64,000 nucleotides of DNA from Silanimonas sp965368785 (GCA_965368785.1 CBDUOG010000003.1:1-64000); one strand, 5' to 3'; shown: positions 18,566 through 27,962, numbered from the stretch's first letter. Notes: generated by a model from the letters alone, not told the origin. Numbers and translations are program-made.

Positions 18566-19012
18566 ATGCCTGAAGCCAACCCATCGAATTCAATATTCGT
18601 TCGAAACACAGACCTAAACGCCCTCAATGTGCACGCGCAAAATACCGCGGTTGCCAATCTGGGCATCTGTTTCACCCAGATCGGTAACGACTTTATTTGC
18701 GCCTCAATGCCGGTCGATGAGCGTACCAAACAGCCCTATGGCCTGCTTCATGGTGGCTCGTCGGTGTTGCTAGCCGAAACGCTGGGTAGCGTTGCGGCAA
18801 ATTTGTGTCTGACCGACCCTGATGCACAGGCGGTAGGCATCGAAATTAATGCCAATCATCTGCGCGCAGTGACTTCAGGTACGGTGATCGGTACCGCGCG
18901 GGCAATTCGCGTTGGACGGCAGATTCAAGTTTGGGAAATTCGTATCACGGATGAGCAACAGCGGCTGGTTTGTGTGTCCCGCCTTACTTTGGCTATCAGG
19001 CACGCCGAGTAG
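18566..19012 (+). CDS. Hotdog-fold thioesterase (PaaI/MenI type)
   Basis: A 148-residue single hotdog domain. The family signature around the catalytic helix is visible: YGLLHGGSSVLLAETLGS, followed by GIEINANHLRAV. Such enzymes hydrolyse acyl-CoA thioesters such as phenylacetyl-CoA derivatives or DHNA-CoA. The sequence resembles the DHNA-CoA/1,4-dihydroxynaphthoyl or EntH group, but I cannot assign a substrate. ATG at 18566 is used because earlier in-frame codons lie inside the upstream gene. It precedes plsC by about 76 bases. Confidence 0.82.
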   Translation: MPEANPSNSIFVRNTDLNALNVHAQNTAVANLGICFTQIGNDFICASMPVDERTKQPYGLLHGGSSVLLAETLGSVAANLCLTDPDAQAVGIEINANHLRAVTSGTVIGTARAIRVGRQIQVWEIRITDEQQRLVCVSRLTLAIRHAE

Positions 19013-19088
19013 ATTTCGACCCGGAAAGGAAAAGCATTCCCGGTGACGGCCTGCTACCATTGATCGGTCTGCTGAAGCATTGATATTC

Positions 19089-19880
19089 ATGACTGAACCC
19101 GCAAACATTTCCGCACCCCACATGCGGCGAGCGTTCCGCTATTGCTGGCGCATCCCGGTGCTATTGATGTACCTGGCCATTGCTTTGCCGCTGGTGATGA
19201 TTATCGTTGGCACTCCCATCGGAAATGCCGGCTCCGTAAGGCATGGCCTGCGCGCGGCGACCATTGAGCGTTTTTCGCGCGGATTAATGCGCGTGTTTGG
19301 CTTTAAGGTTGTGCGCTACGGTACGCCGTTAAATGGCAGTGTGATGTTTGTAGCTAACCATGTCAGCTGGATCGATATCGTATCGCTGCACTCTCAGAAG
19401 TGGATGGGTTTTGTCGCCAAACACGAAATTTCCCGTTGGCCCTTTGTCGGTTGGCTGGCGACGATTGGTGGCACGATCTACCACAAACGTGGCGATAACG
19501 AATCGCTCAATGGCGTTATGGGCGTCATGCTTGAGCGACTTCGCGAAGACCGGGCTATCGGAGTGTTTCCAGAGGGTCGTACGACCAATGGCAAGGCACT
19601 GGGAACCTTCCACGCACGAATCTTCCAACCCGCGGTGTTGGCTAGTATTCCGGCGCAGCCGGTCGCGCTGAAATATGGGCACCAGGCCTGTGCACAAACG
19701 ATCGTCGCGTTTGCTGAGCGCGAAAGCTTTGTCGGTAATTTTTTGCGTTTATTAGGTGAGCCTTCGCGTGTTTGCGAGGTGCATTTTCTTGAACCAATTG
19801 CGGCCAGCGACGATGGGCGGCGAAAAATGGCGGAGTATTGCCGGAATAAAATTCACGAAGCGATGACCGTGACGCGCTAG
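19089..19880 (+). CDS. plsC: 1-acyl-sn-glycerol-3-phosphate acyltransferase
   Basis: A 263-residue membrane-bound acyltransferase that adds the second acyl chain to lysophosphatidate in phospholipid synthesis. Motif I NHVSWIDI (HX4D) and motif III FPEGRTTNG are both intact, after an N-terminal hydrophobic segment (VLLMYLAIALPLVMIIVG). ATG at 19089 is preferred to the in-frame TTG at 19080. A second, shorter acyltransferase of the same superfamily is encoded at 54789-55382, so this genome has at least two. It is followed immediately by the YheT-like hydrolase gene. Confidence 0.88.
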   Translation: MTEPANISAPHMRRAFRYCWRIPVLLMYLAIALPLVMIIVGTPIGNAGSVRHGLRAATIERFSRGLMRVFGFKVVRYGTPLNGSVMFVANHVSWIDIVSLHSQKWMGFVAKHEISRWPFVGWLATIGGTIYHKRGDNESLNGVMGVMLERLREDRAIGVFPEGRTTNGKALGTFHARIFQPAVLASIPAQPVALKYGHQACAQTIVAFAERESFVGNFLRLLGEPSRVCEVHFLEPIAASDDGRRKMAEYCRNKIHEAMTVTR

Positions 19881-19881
19881 A

Positions 19882-20904
19882 ATGGGTCTCATGCGCATGA
19901 CCCCGAGTAAATTTAAGCCGCCATTTTTATTGCGAAATGCCCATGTACAAACGGTTCTAGCCGGCAGTACTTTTCGGCGCAAGGCGGGTGAATCACGACT
20001 TAAGCGCTCTGCCGCCGACATTCAACCGCAGACATTAACCCTGGCCGACGGTGTTCGCCTGCAGGGCTATATGTACACACCAAAGAACGTTGCGGCCAAA
20101 GCCTTAGTGGTGCTGGTGCATGGTTGGGAGGGTAGTCACGAATCGAGCTATATTCGTCACGCCAGCGCCGAACTCATCGGAAAAGGCTTTGGCGTGTTTC
20201 AGCTTAATTTGCGCGATCACGGCGAAAGCCACCATCTGAACGCGGATATATTCCACTCCTGCCGAATTGATGAAGTGGTTGAGGCGTTTGTGCAGATTGC
20301 GCACAAGTATCCCGGCCTTCCTCTGGGTGCCCTGGGTTTTTCGCTCGGAGGTAACTTTGTTTTGCGTGTCGCCCTGCGTGCGCCCGCACATGGTTTACGC
20401 TTGCAGCACGCGGCAGCCATCTGCCCGGTCCTCGACGGCGCCAGTGGATTGCGCGCATTGGAATCAGGCATCGGCTTATACCATTGGTATTTCATGCAGA
20501 AGTGGCGCCGATCGCTGCGCAAAAAGCGCGAACTGTTCCCCGATCAGCACAACTTCAATGAGGATGTTCTAGATCTCGATATGCGTGCGCTAACGGCCTG
20601 GCTGGTGGAACGGCATACCGCATTTACCAGTCTTCAGGACTATTTCGAAGGCTATTCGATAGGCGGTGAGCGGCTGCGGGAGCTCCAGGTCCCGGTAAGC
20701 ATCTTGACCGCCGCGGACGACCCGGTCATCCCGGTGGAAGATTTCCACAAGTTGTCACTACCGGAGCACTGCCATTTGGAAATAAGCCCATACGGGGGGC
20801 ATTGCGGCTTCGTTGAGGCACTCCACACCAGTAGCTTTGCCGAACTGTGGGCGGTGAGTCGCCTGGAGGCGGCCCTACTTTTGAGCCCGATTTCGGCGAA
20901 ATAG
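19882..20904 (+). CDS. YheT-family alpha/beta hydrolase
   Basis: A 340-residue alpha/beta hydrolase, the same length as E. coli YheT. It has the family opening FLLRNAHVQTVLAG, the oxyanion segment VLVHGWEGSHES, the nucleophile elbow LGFSLGGNF, and a C-terminal His in PYGGHCGFVE. The mammalian relatives (ABHD1/2/3) act on lipids; the bacterial substrate is unknown. The first ATG begins one base after plsC ends; further in-frame ATGs at 19891 and 19897 are equally possible starts. The tight spacing suggests one transcript with plsC, consistent with lipid metabolism. Confidence 0.83.
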   Translation: MGLMRMTPSKFKPPFLLRNAHVQTVLAGSTFRRKAGESRLKRSAADIQPQTLTLADGVRLQGYMYTPKNVAAKALVVLVHGWEGSHESSYIRHASAELIGKGFGVFQLNLRDHGESHHLNADIFHSCRIDEVVEAFVQIAHKYPGLPLGALGFSLGGNFVLRVALRAPAHGLRLQHAAAICPVLDGASGLRALESGIGLYHWYFMQKWRRSLRKKRELFPDQHNFNEDVLDLDMRALTAWLVERHTAFTSLQDYFEGYSIGGERLRELQVPVSILTAADDPVIPVEDFHKLSLPEHCHLEISPYGGHCGFVEALHTSSFAELWAVSRLEAALLLSPISAK

Positions 20905-20949
20905 ACCAGAACAGGCTAAAATGGGGGTTTGCCTCATTGAGTACAGTTC

Positions 20950-22992
20950 ATGCAAGCAGCGATCTTCGAGTTTCTTCGCCTCGGCAATATCGGCGCCGCG
21001 CTCACGCGCGCTCAACAATGGGTTGTCGAAGCCCCGGATAATGCCGATGCGTACCACGCGCTGGCGCTTTGCTTGCAGCGTAACGACCATTTTGAACCGG
21101 CTTACGAAGCAATCGACAAGGCCATCGCGCTCACACCCGATCGCGCCGAGTTCCTAGTCACTCGAGCTAGCCTGTCATTGAATCAGCGCGAAGTTGATCT
21201 GGCCCGGAAGAACTTCGAAGAAGCGATCAAGCTCGACCCCAATCAGTTGCCGGCGTATTTGTCGTTGGTGCATATCGCGATCACCCGCAGCGATCTGGAA
21301 GAGGCCGAACGCCAACTCACGCTCGCTCGTCGGGTTGATGCCAATCACCCGAGAATCCTCATCGCCGAGGGCATGCTGAGTGAAGCCAAGGGTGACAAAG
21401 ATGCAGCGCTTGCGAAATACACTGCGGCGGTAGAGGCAGATCCAAGCGACGTCCTCGCCTTATCGACAATGGGTATGGCGTTCATGAAGGGGGGGCAATA
21501 TGCTTTCGCAGAGCAATCGCTGGCGCGCGCCCTGAGTCTGCGTCCAAATGCCATGGAACTGCGCTCCGCTCGAGCTGCGGCGCTGCGCCGACTCAACCGG
21601 ATTCCAGAAGCGCTAGAAGAAACTAAGATTCTGGCCGATGCAAATCCTGACAATCTGCCCTTGCTACTAGCTCACGCTGAAATGCTCGGGATGGGCGATC
21701 AACTGCAGGCAGCATTAGACACCTGCAGCGCCTTATTGAAAAAAGAGCCTAACTTTATTGCCGCGCTGGAGCTGTCTGTAAATCTGCTTTTTGCGGTGAA
21801 TCAGGGCGACCGCGCATTGGAATTGGTTGATCTGCATCTCGATCGCCACCCGCAACACGATAAGGTTTGGCAAATGCGCCTATCGATGTCTGATCCAATG
21901 GAAATCGGACCGACTCTAGACCGCTGGCAATCGAAGATGCCAGCCGGTGGAGGTTGGCGCGAATCACGCGCGGTGTTCGCTGAGCGCGATAACGAATTAG
22001 AGGCTGCTGAGAAATGGGCAGATGAGGCGCTGGAATTAACTCCGGCGCTGCCCTACGCTCAGTACGTTAAATTACGCGCAGAACTTCGCAGCGAACCTGC
22101 CAAAGCGCTTGAGCGACTGAATTACATGGCACAGTTCGCCTCCTCTGCCAGCGCTGCGCAGCAAGTTCTGGCCTGGCGCGCCTTAGCCAATCATCGCTGC
22201 GGCAATTACGCCGATGCATTTAATGACTGGCAAAAAGGCCTGCCCCTCCGTAATAGCGGAGCACCATTGCCGCGCCCGATGGACGAACGGGCAGATAACC
22301 CAAGTGATGCCAATGGCGTGTTTCTGTGGGGATTGCCGGGCAGTCGAGTCGAACGACTTGCGGCAATTTTGTCGGAATCCAATGAACCGACTTTGCTGGC
22401 AGATCGGATCAATGGCATGGGCCGTGATGATGGCTTCGGCCGTCTGCGGCGTAAGCCGAGCGATGCGGCGGCGGGTTCCGGCGAACGCTGGCAAGCCGCT
22501 CTGGCTAAGCACAACCTTAAACCCGACGAAGTTATCGACTGGTTGCCGCATTGGGATTTCTGGACCCACTCGGCACTAGCAAACTCAATGTTTCTGGTTG
22601 CAATTCGTGATCCGCGCGACTTGCTGATCAATTGGCTTGGCTTCGGCAGCTCCGTCGGCTATGCCTATCCCGGAGCTGATAGTGCGGCACGCTGGTTAAA
22701 TCTCGAACTGCAGCAGTTGGTCAGAGCGCAGGCTGAACACCCCAAGTCCATCCATCTATTTGCTACCGATGCCCTAGACCACGACGCCGATGCCTTGTGT
22801 TCCGTATTACAACGTGTGCTCGGCAGCCGGGCAAACTACCGAGCAGACCGAGCCAGGGCGATGGGTTTTTCTCTGGGTCAAACCGAGTCGGACTTTAAAT
22901 CCGGACAGTGGCGTAATTACCGCGATCTGCTCGGTGATGCTTTTGCCCAGCTCAGCGATATCGCGCAGAAACTGGGCTACAGCGCCGACTAG
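20950..22992 (+). CDS. TPR protein with a degenerate sulfotransferase-like C-terminal domain
   Basis: A 680-residue protein. About the first 420 residues are tandem tetratricopeptide repeats (for example AYEAIDKAIALTPDRAEF, then QSLARALSLRPNAMEL). The C-terminal ~230 residues look like a sulfotransferase domain: VFLWGLPGSRVERLAAIL at about residue 457 sits where the PAPS 5'-phosphosulfate loop should be, and LVAIRDPRDLLINW near residue 550 matches the 3'-phosphate site. The usual Lys/Arg-rich loop (PRSGTT/S) is not intact, so activity is doubtful. TPR-sulfotransferase fusions are common in proteobacteria and poorly characterised. It is convergent with uppP. Confidence 0.7.
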   Translation: MQAAIFEFLRLGNIGAALTRAQQWVVEAPDNADAYHALALCLQRNDHFEPAYEAIDKAIALTPDRAEFLVTRASLSLNQREVDLARKNFEEAIKLDPNQLPAYLSLVHIAITRSDLEEAERQLTLARRVDANHPRILIAEGMLSEAKGDKDAALAKYTAAVEADPSDVLALSTMGMAFMKGGQYAFAEQSLARALSLRPNAMELRSARAAALRRLNRIPEALEETKILADANPDNLPLLLAHAEMLGMGDQLQAALDTCSALLKKEPNFIAALELSVNLLFAVNQGDRALELVDLHLDRHPQHDKVWQMRLSMSDPMEIGPTLDRWQSKMPAGGGWRESRAVFAERDNELEAAEKWADEALELTPALPYAQYVKLRAELRSEPAKALERLNYMAQFASSASAAQQVLAWRALANHRCGNYADAFNDWQKGLPLRNSGAPLPRPMDERADNPSDANGVFLWGLPGSRVERLAAILSESNEPTLLADRINGMGRDDGFGRLRRKPSDAAAGSGERWQAALAKHNLKPDEVIDWLPHWDFWTHSALANSMFLVAIRDPRDLLINWLGFGSSVGYAYPGADSAARWLNLELQQLVRAQAEHPKSIHLFATDALDHDADALCSVLQRVLGSRANYRADRARAMGFSLGQTESDFKSGQWRNYRDLLGDAFAQLSDIAQKLGYSAD

Positions 22993-23020
22993 TCAGGTGC
23001 GCCGCGCCAATACGGGCGAC

Positions 23021-23809
23021 TCACAAGTATCCGCAAAGCGCGGCCAGCAATATGGCCGCGCCAAAGATGATCCGGTAGATCGCGAACACGGTAAATCGGT
23101 GGCTCTGCAAAAACTGCATCAACCAGCGCACCGATAAAAACCCGGCCAGGACGCTGGCAAGAAAAGCGACCGCTAATTCAGGAAAACTTTCCGCAGGAGC
23201 ACTCGGGTTGAGCCACCATTCCAGCGCGGCAAATCCGGTGGCGGCAAACATCGTAGGTATCCCCAGCAAGAAAACGAACTCAGCCGCCTTTGCGCGATTG
23301 CCAAGCCCTGCCAGCAGTGCAGCAAAAATGGCCGCGGCAGAACGCGACGTACCGGGAAATATTCCGGCAATCACTTGAGCAATGCCCACCCACACCGCAA
23401 CCTGCCACGAAATTGCGACAACGGCCGATTCCACCCGTGCGCGTTGCTCAATAAGCAACATCAACACACCACCGATCACTAAGGCCCACGCAATCGGAGT
23501 CAATGACTCCGGCAGTTCCCAGCCCATCAGCCGCACCGGTATACCCACGACGGCAGTCGTAGCAAAGGCCAGACCCAGCTTGAATACATAGTCACGTACC
23601 GCCAGGTCAGAAAACACCTGACGAAAAGACAGCAGGCGCTGGCGGAATACCAGCGTTACGGCCAAGATCGCCCCGGCCTGAATCGCGATATTAAAAAAAT
23701 CGCTGCGTCGGCCCAGCCAATGTTGGGCAATGAGTAAATGGCCGGTGCTGGAAATCGGCAGAAACTCAGTCAGGCCTTCAATCAGGCCCAGAATAAACGC
23801 GGTCAGCAC
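23021..23809 (-). CDS. uppP: Undecaprenyl-diphosphatase
   Basis: A 262-residue polytopic inner-membrane enzyme that dephosphorylates undecaprenyl pyrophosphate to recycle the lipid carrier for peptidoglycan and other envelope polymers; it is also known as BacA (bacitracin resistance). Both signature motifs are present: EGLTEFLPISSTGHLL near the N-terminus and PGTSRSAA in the second half. The start codon is GTG at 23809, with GGAG nine bases upstream. It is divergent from glnA across a 254-base spacer. Confidence 0.93.
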   Translation of the reverse strand: MLTAFILGLIEGLTEFLPISSTGHLLIAQHWLGRRSDFFNIAIQAGAILAVTLVFRQRLLSFRQVFSDLAVRDYVFKLGLAFATTAVVGIPVRLMGWELPESLTPIAWALVIGGVLMLLIEQRARVESAVVAISWQVAVWVGIAQVIAGIFPGTSRSAAAIFAALLAGLGNRAKAAEFVFLLGIPTMFAATGFAALEWWLNPSAPAESFPELAVAFLASVLAGFLSVRWLMQFLQSHRFTVFAIYRIIFGAAILLAALCGYL

Positions 23810-23914
23810 CGTCTAGTACTCCGTGGATCACGAGCGCCACAGCATACGTTAACCGGTGAAATTCTGCGATTAACTGCGGCACGCTGCCATCACTTACGGT
23901 CAATGCCCTATATT

Positions 23915-23951
23915 AGTGCAATAGATTATTTACGACGCCCTTACTGGTGCA
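23915..23951 (+). promoter_or_regulatory. Possible NtrC half-sites upstream of glnA
   Basis: AGTGCA (23915-23920) and GGTGCA (23946-23951) match half of the NtrC recognition element (TGCACC...GGTGCA) and are about three helical turns apart, 60-100 bases before the sigma-54 promoter. Neither is a full palindrome, so this is a weak call that relies on the promoter next to it. Confidence 0.3.
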
Positions 23952-24011
23952 TGTATCAGAGAATAGAAATATTAAAGCTAATCTTTTCATGCATTTACCG
24001 ATTTCAATTAA

Positions 24012-24028
24012 TTGGCACGATTATTGCT
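24012..24028 (+). promoter_or_regulatory. Sigma-54 promoter of glnA
   Basis: TTGGCACGATTATTGCT matches the sigma-54 consensus (YTGGCACG-N4-TTGCW) at every conserved position, with GG (24014-24015) and GC (24026-24027) separated by exactly ten bases. Transcription should start near 24039, about 25 bases before the GTG. This implies nitrogen control by an NtrC-type activator that is not encoded in this window. Confidence 0.88.
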
Positions 24029-24063
24029 ATAGAGTAAGTAATATTCCAACGATCGGAGTTCCC

Positions 24064-25473
24064 GTGTCTTACGAAAACGTACAAAAGCTCATCGCCACCC
24101 ACAATATCGAGTTTATCGATCTGCGCTTTGCCGACATGCGGGGTGTCCAGCATCACGTCAGCTACCCGGCCAGCATTGTTGAGCCGAGCTTATTCGAAGA
24201 AGGCAAGATGTTCGATGGTAGTTCAATTACCGGCTGGAAGGGCATTAATGACTCCGACATGGTTTTGCTACCGGATCCGGCAACCGCATTTGTTGACCCG
24301 TTCTATGCCGACCCGACCCTGGTGATGACCTGCGACGTGCTTGAGCCATCAACCATGCAAGGCTACAGCCGCTGCCCGCGTGGCGTGGCGCACCGGGCAG
24401 AAGCGTACCTCAAGGCCAGCGGCATTGCCGATGCGGCCTTTTTCGGGCCCGAGCCGGAATTTTTTATCTTTGATGGTGTGCGTTGGGCCAATGAAATGGG
24501 CAATACCTTCTTTAAGATCGAATCTGAAGAAGCCGCGTGGTCGAGCGCGAAAAAATATGATGGCGCCAATTCGGGTTATCGCCCGACGGTAAAGGGCGGC
24601 TACTTCCCGGTTCCACCGACCGACACCTTGCACGACATCCGCGCTGAAATGTGCAAAGTACTGACTCAGGTGGGTCAGGAAGTCGAGATTCATCACCACG
24701 AAGTGGCCAATGCCGGACAGTGCGAAATCGGCACCCGCTTTAATTCCCTGGTGCGCAAGTCCGACGAACTACTGACGATGAAGTATGTAATCCGTAACGT
24801 CGCACATCGCAACGGCAAAACCGCGACATTTATGCCCAAGCCAATGGTTGGCGACAACGGCTCCGGTATGCACGTACACCAGAGCCTGGCGAAAAACGGC
24901 ACCAATTTATTCACCGGTGACGGCTACGGTGGATTGAGTCAAATGGCTCTGTGGTACATCGGCGGTATTTTCAAACACGCTCGCGCGATCAATGCATTCG
25001 CTAATGCGTCAACCAACAGCTACAAACGTCTGGTTCCGGGATTTGAGGCACCGGTAATGCTGGCCTATTCGGCACGCAATCGTTCGGCAAGCTGCCGCAT
25101 TCCGTTTGTGTCGAACCCGAAAGCGCGCCGGATCGAAATGCGCTTTCCGGATCCGATGCAGTCGGGCTATTTGGTATTTACCGCACTGATGATGGCTGGT
25201 CTGGACGGTATCAAGAACAAGATCGATCCGGGCGCGCCGGCTGACAAGGATCTGTATGACTTGCCGCCAGAGGAAGAAAAACTGATCCCAACCGTATGCC
25301 ATTCGCTCGACCAGGCGCTGGACGCACTGGATAAGGACCGTGAGTTCCTCAAAGTCGGCGGCGTGATGAGCGATGACTTCATTGATGGTTACATCAACAT
25401 GAAAATGGCTGAAGTAACCAAATTCCGCGCGGCAACCCATCCGCTGGAATACTCAATGTATTACGCGCTGTAG
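24064..25473 (+). CDS. glnA: Glutamine synthetase, type I
   Basis: A 469-residue enzyme, the same length as E. coli GlnA. It condenses glutamate and ammonia to glutamine with ATP, as a cytosolic dodecamer. Conserved blocks are MFDGSSITGWKGIN, the metal-binding FFGPEPEFFIFD and NGSGMHVHQSL segments, and RRIEMRFPDP. The adenylylation loop KDLYDLPPEE carries the Tyr modified by GlnE, so activity is likely controlled by covalent adenylylation. The start is GTG at 24064 (GGAG five bases upstream), downstream of the sigma-54 promoter. No glnL/glnG follow; the gene ends in a strong terminator. A PII gene is at 40767-41105. Confidence 0.97.
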   Translation: MSYENVQKLIATHNIEFIDLRFADMRGVQHHVSYPASIVEPSLFEEGKMFDGSSITGWKGINDSDMVLLPDPATAFVDPFYADPTLVMTCDVLEPSTMQGYSRCPRGVAHRAEAYLKASGIADAAFFGPEPEFFIFDGVRWANEMGNTFFKIESEEAAWSSAKKYDGANSGYRPTVKGGYFPVPPTDTLHDIRAEMCKVLTQVGQEVEIHHHEVANAGQCEIGTRFNSLVRKSDELLTMKYVIRNVAHRNGKTATFMPKPMVGDNGSGMHVHQSLAKNGTNLFTGDGYGGLSQMALWYIGGIFKHARAINAFANASTNSYKRLVPGFEAPVMLAYSARNRSASCRIPFVSNPKARRIEMRFPDPMQSGYLVFTALMMAGLDGIKNKIDPGAPADKDLYDLPPEEEKLIPTVCHSLDQALDALDKDREFLKVGGVMSDDFIDGYINMKMAEVTKFRAATHPLEYSMYYAL

Positions 25474-25497
25474 TCGTTAATAAAGAGTCAGGTACTA

Positions 25498-25526
25498 AAA
25501 AGGCCCGCATCGCGGGCCTTTTTTAT
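25498..25526. terminator. Terminator after glnA, probably bidirectional
   Basis: AAAAGGCCCGC pairs with GCGGGCCTTTT around the three-base loop ATC, followed by TTTATTT on the plus strand. The run of A before the left arm gives a U-tract on the minus strand as well, and the convergent HD-GYP gene ends right at this hairpin, so it should serve both genes. Confidence 0.92.
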
Positions 25527-26674
25527 TTCGATGACACCCAGAGGTTTTCCACCATTTTCAGTGCACCGCGATACTTACCCAACGGCACCGCCTCGACCAC
25601 CTTTAGATCATCCGCGTCGGTAGATCGACGATCCGGAAACGGCATCATCTTGCCTTCAGAACTGACAATGGCGCAGACCTGAGGACAGGCAGCATTATCT
25701 CCGTGTGCGGTGACTACGGCAATTTCGTTATTCTTTAAGCGCACAAAGCTGCCCGGCGGATTAATGCCAATGCATTTGATCAACTGCATAATTAGTTGCC
25801 CGTCGACTTGCTTGTCACGCTCCATGTACAAATCACGCAATACTTTGCTGCAGTGCGTAGCATCACGATAGGCCCGCGGCCGGATTATCGTGCAAAACAC
25901 ATCGGCCAGACCCAATATTCTTGCGCCAAGCTTTAAATTCTCACCTGTCAATTTGGCCGGATAGCCCTTGCCGTCAGGCCGCTCATGATGATGCAAGACG
26001 GCGTCTAACCAGATTTCGTCTTTCACGCCGGCGCTGCGCAAAAAGTGGGTCGCCTGCTCGGGATGCTGCTGCATCAATGTACGCTGTGCAGGCGTCAGCG
26101 GTCCGAGCTGTTTGTTGAACTGAATTTGCAGAGGGCCCAGAGCCACGTCATAAGTCAGCGCCGCGCTGGTAATGGAGATGCGTTCTTCCATGCTCAGCCC
26201 GCTTGCGCGTGCCAGCAAGTAGCACACCAGGCCGGCATGTAGCTGGCGCGAGGCAAACAAATCTTCGTAGACATCGAGCTGTAATGAAGCCAGGGCTTCG
26301 TCGACGTGCTCTTCGGCCAGGTCTTTAATCGCGTTCGCCATTTCGTGCACAAAGCCGGTGATCTGGGTAGATCGCTCTTCTAATAAGGAGTTATGCAAGA
26401 ACTGAAGATCGCCGCGCAAATTGCGAATCCGGTGAAACGCCGGCATACTCGGATCACGGTTCTTCACCGACAGCTTCATCAGCCCCGACGCAACGCCCGA
26501 GGTGGTACCGGTGCCACCTGCTGAGTGCACATAGCCAGTCATCAAAATTTTGCGTAATTGGACGTCGTCCTTGATGACCTGCCCGCGGGTCAGCAACAGC
26601 ATGCCTGTCGCATCCCAAATTGAATAGGGGATCGGCTCGTCGAGTTTTACTTCAGTTCCCGATACGCGACGCAA
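25523..26674 (-). CDS. Degenerate HD-GYP domain protein
   Basis: A protein of about 383 residues with an N-terminal domain (VKLDEPIPYSIWDATG) like the region before HD-GYP phosphodiesterases, and an HD-GYP-type domain in the second half. The segment NKQLGPLTPAQR plus HHHERPDGKGYP is clearly HD-GYP. The metal-binding HD pair is replaced: the aligned position reads TYDVALGP instead of HDIGK. It probably cannot hydrolyse cyclic-di-GMP normally and may bind it or act as a scaffold. I chose a TTG start at 26674, because AGGGAG lies eight bases before it; a TTG at 26713 would add 13 residues. Confidence 0.75.
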   Translation of the reverse strand: MRRVSGTEVKLDEPIPYSIWDATGMLLLTRGQVIKDDVQLRKILMTGYVHSAGGTGTTSGVASGLMKLSVKNRDPSMPAFHRIRNLRGDLQFLHNSLLEERSTQITGFVHEMANAIKDLAEEHVDEALASLQLDVYEDLFASRQLHAGLVCYLLARASGLSMEERISITSAALTYDVALGPLQIQFNKQLGPLTPAQRTLMQQHPEQATHFLRSAGVKDEIWLDAVLHHHERPDGKGYPAKLTGENLKLGARILGLADVFCTIIRPRAYRDATHCSKVLRDLYMERDKQVDGQLIMQLIKCIGINPPGSFVRLKNNEIAVVTAHGDNAACPQVCAIVSSEGKMMPFPDRRSTDADDLKVVEAVPLGKYRGALKMVENLWVSSK

Positions 26675-26855
26675 TTTTTTAGCTCCCTGTAGGTTGGCCC
26701 ACCCAACCGGCAATTTTTGAGCTTCCGTCGGAAAAACGGCCGCTCATAGAACTTACGGCCAAAACGCCTCGGCCTTTAGACTGAGATCAATTTCCATTGA
26801 ACCAGAACCGGGGAACAATTGCATCAAGCACCGGCCAGAACAGGCTGGCCCGGCT

Positions 26856-27953
26856 TCAGGGCTGATGTCCACGGGCTAGGTACTCCAGGCTGCGCATCTC
26901 ATTCAGGCGAGATGCGGCGCGTTGCCACTCCAAACCGAACTTGGTGCCCGTGTACAGCAATCCAGGTTGCGCGGCAGCACTGATGATCAGATTGACGTTA
27001 TGGTCGTACAGCGCATCAATCAGATAGACCAAGCGCCGAATCGCATCAGGCGGCTGATCATCAAGAATTGGCACATCCGATAGCACCACGGTATGGAAAT
27101 CGCGAGCGATCTCGACAAAGTCGGCACTGGAGCGCGCAGTTCTGCATGCGGTATCAAAACTAATCCACAGCAGTCCCTCGCTCAAGGCGATGCACGGAAT
27201 TTCGCGGCCATTAATCTCAAGCCCGACCTGACGTTGCAATCCAATCGCCAGGCGCTCCACGTGAGCCTCAATGGCGCTGTTCGCCTGAGCACCAAGCGGT
27301 GTCAGATACGTCTCGGCGGAGGTTAACTGGCGCAAGCGATAATCGTTCGGGCTCTCAAGTGCGTGCACGACACAATGCCGATGCAATAGATCAATTGCCG
27401 GCAAAAACCGAGCGCGTTGCAAACCATCTTTATACAGATTTTCCGGCGGAATATTCGAAGTGGTTACCAATACGACACCGCGAATAAACAACTGGTCGAG
27501 CAGTCGACCCAGAATCATCGCATCGGCGATATCGGCGACGAAAAACTCGTCCAAAACCAATACACGCGAGTTCTGCGCAATTTGGCTGGCGACCAAAGCA
27601 ACCGTATCGCTTTGACCCGAGTGCGTCTTCATCTGAGTATGTAAGTCCACCATAAAACGGTGAAAGTGCTTACGGATAATGCGCACATCAGGCAAAGATT
27701 CAATCAAGACTTCGGTCATAAGGGTTTTCCCGCGACCGACGCTACCCCATAAATACAAGCCTTGTGGTGCGTGCGCGCCGCGCAAACGCAGCCACCAGCG
27801 CCGAAGTGGTCCGACTACGGTCCGATTAACGAAGGCCGCATGAATTCGATCTAATTCGGCCACCGCCAGCACTTGCGCCGGATCGCGAATCCAACCCTTG
27901 CGCGCAACTGCTTCGGCGTAAATTTGCGACGGCGTTCGGTGCTGTACTGACAT
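26856..27953 (-). CDS. zapE: Cell division ATPase ZapE (AFG1 family)
   Basis: A 365-residue AFG1/LACE1-type P-loop ATPase; E. coli ZapE has 375. It associates with the Z-ring and affects its stability during division. Walker A is LWGSVGRGKTLM, Walker B is VLVLDEFFVADI, and TSNIPPENLYKDGLQRARFLP is a strong family signature. It starts nine bases after the upstream alpha/beta hydrolase gene ends, so the two are probably one transcript. An imperfect CCGGCCAG/CTGGCC hairpin lies just beyond its stop (26831-26853), without a U-tract. Confidence 0.92.
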   Translation of the reverse strand: MSVQHRTPSQIYAEAVARKGWIRDPAQVLAVAELDRIHAAFVNRTVVGPLRRWWLRLRGAHAPQGLYLWGSVGRGKTLMTEVLIESLPDVRIIRKHFHRFMVDLHTQMKTHSGQSDTVALVASQIAQNSRVLVLDEFFVADIADAMILGRLLDQLFIRGVVLVTTSNIPPENLYKDGLQRARFLPAIDLLHRHCVVHALESPNDYRLRQLTSAETYLTPLGAQANSAIEAHVERLAIGLQRQVGLEINGREIPCIALSEGLLWISFDTACRTARSSADFVEIARDFHTVVLSDVPILDDQPPDAIRRLVYLIDALYDHNVNLIISAAAQPGLLYTGTKFGLEWQRAASRLNEMRSLEYLARGHQP

Positions 27954-27962
27954 GCGCCGCGC

